Positions 62,935 through 64,000 of a stretch of DNA of 64,000 nt are shown here, in pieces; the stretch's first letter is position 1, and every line of letters starts with the position of its first letter. This DNA comes from Pithys albifrons albifrons. Lineage: Eukaryota > Chordata > Aves > Passeriformes > Thamnophilidae. The notes beneath the pieces are model-generated. The model did no database searches. It was given only the letters and a program-made list of their open reading frames with translations, and was not told the DNA's origin. The stretch spans positions 48,985,101-49,049,100 of the forward strand of contig NC_092461.1 of NCBI RefSeq assembly GCF_047495875.1, read 5' to 3'. Made by a program: the position numbers and the translations under genes.

Positions 62935-64000
62935 ACGGCGAAGTGCATCAGGGCATGAATTAACCAGGCTGCCTCGAGAGTTTCATTTGGTGGTGAGCCT
63001 GTGAGCAGAGCTGCAGGTGCTGCTGCAGCCTTCCAGCAGGCACCTTATGATGTCATGGGTCTGCTGGCACATCACAGTTCTGCAGTGGCCATGGGAACTC
63101 AGTCTGTGCACAGCCACTGCTGCAGCTCCCACCATGGACCAGAGGAGCCTGGGGATGTGCCGAGGGGTTGGGGCATGGTGGGGTACGTGGGCAGTGGTCA
63201 GATAGCAGAGCCACAGGCCATGGGGAGCATGACTTGGGTGTAGTTTGATGCACAGTGTTGCTTCAGCATGGCTGTCCACAATTCCCAGGAATGATATTCA
63301 CCATCAGCTTCCATCCCATCATCTCTGACAAAGTACTGGAGCCCAGGACATGAACCAAATGCCCATAGACTGGCCTGTGATACAAAAGCTAATCCCAGCC
63401 TCAGCAGCACCAACATTCTCATCTCTCAGGCATTTGTCCAGTGTGAACTGGATGATGTGTTATTTTCCCAAGGCAAAATATGAGTTTGGCGTATCAATAA
63501 AACAAGAAAGTCAGCTTATTTTATATTAAATGGTAGTTTCATCCATTTAAAAAATCTTTATGCTTTATTACTCATAAAAGGCATCACTTTTTCATTCAGA
63601 AGAAAAATCTTTCATTTAAAAGCTGAATTCAAAGGCTGCTAACAAGTGACAGGTCCCTCCTGTATGGAGCGTGTACACCTTTCTGATGGCAGTATTTTGT
63701 CTTTAAAACTCTGACACTTTGGCTCTACATGAAAGAGTCCTTCAGGACGTTTCTCTTGCCTGGTGAGTTTGAACTCCTTATTTTCCAGAGACAGTTTTGT
63801 TTGCCAAGCCCCATCTGAAGTGATGAGGTCTGGAGTGACCACTTGAACTGGGCATCGAGTGCAATCTTCCTGCTAGAGTACAGACCACAGAAGCCACTAC
63901 AAAGCAAAGATGCTGAACACAAGGAAGTGTGGCAAAACAAAATTTTGGCAGGGAAAACAACAGCTTGAAAATAATTAGAAGTTAAACCTGCCCAATACAT
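62935..64000. other. ODF1 upstream region
   Basis: Contains the presumed ODF1 promoter near 62935-63150 (moderately GC-rich) and then AT-rich sequence from 63.4 kb to the end of the window. No further gene or repeat recognised. Confidence 0.45.
63048..63055 (-). promoter_or_regulatory. CRE-like site upstream of ODF1
   Basis: Minus strand TGACATCA, one base from the CRE consensus TGACGTCA, lies 120 bases upstream of the ODF1 ATG. Spermatid-specific genes are often controlled by CREM through such sites; use here is inferred from position only. Confidence 0.4.

Overview
The window looks like nuclear DNA of a songbird (Passeriformes). Three vertebrate genes with intron-exon structure can be read: AZIN1 (+, 5' end outside the window), KLF10 (+, complete coding region) and ODF1 (-, complete coding region). 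The order and orientation AZIN1>, KLF10>, <ODF1 match the block on human 8q22.3, so this is conserved amniote synteny. The bird assignment rests on several CR1 LINE fragments. The passerine assignment rests on a tRNA-Ile-derived SINE with a CR1-type tail (the TguSINE1 type) and on LTRs of passerine ERV type.

Layout. 484-10381: nine AZIN1 coding exons (residues about 35-450), then a 3'UTR with two polyadenylation signals. 10.9-33.4 kb: intergenic DNA with a CpG island at about 14.3-15.6 kb that belongs to no recognised gene, the SINE (18.5 kb), an ERV LTR with an internally repeated 3' half (24.6-25.5 kb), a short CR1 tail (27.0 kb), a clean solo LTR with a 5-bp target-site duplication (29.9-30.6 kb) and a 1.6-kb antisense CR1 with decayed reverse transcriptase (31.0-32.66 kb). 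32.9-34.8 kb: the KLF10 CpG island with two possible first exons. 34.84-35.18 kb: a sense CR1 tail. 35.75-39.3 kb: KLF10 coding exons and 3'UTR. 39.3-62.2 kb: gene-poor DNA with a (CTG)12 tract, a C20 tract, a 31-bp tandem repeat and two CR1 tails. 62.2-62.93 kb: two-exon ODF1 on the minus strand.

Functions. AZIN1 is a catalytically dead ornithine decarboxylase homologue that sequesters antizyme and so raises polyamine synthesis. KLF10 is a TGF-beta-inducible three-zinc-finger repressor. ODF1 (HSPB10) is a small-heat-shock-like sperm-tail protein. They are neighbours by ancestry and nothing in the sequence suggests a joint pathway.

Most notable observations. AZIN1 has Arg in place of the ODC-type PLP lysine (position 69), and Asn at the position of the human S367G RNA-editing site. 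ODF1 ends at its alpha-crystallin domain and lacks the Cys-Pro repeat tail of mammals. KLF10 has an in-frame stop just upstream of its start codon and two plausible promoters. The 14.3-15.6 kb CpG island has no gene assigned. I found no convincing new multi-gene system. Long open frames elsewhere look like chance frames in GC-rich or repeat DNA.
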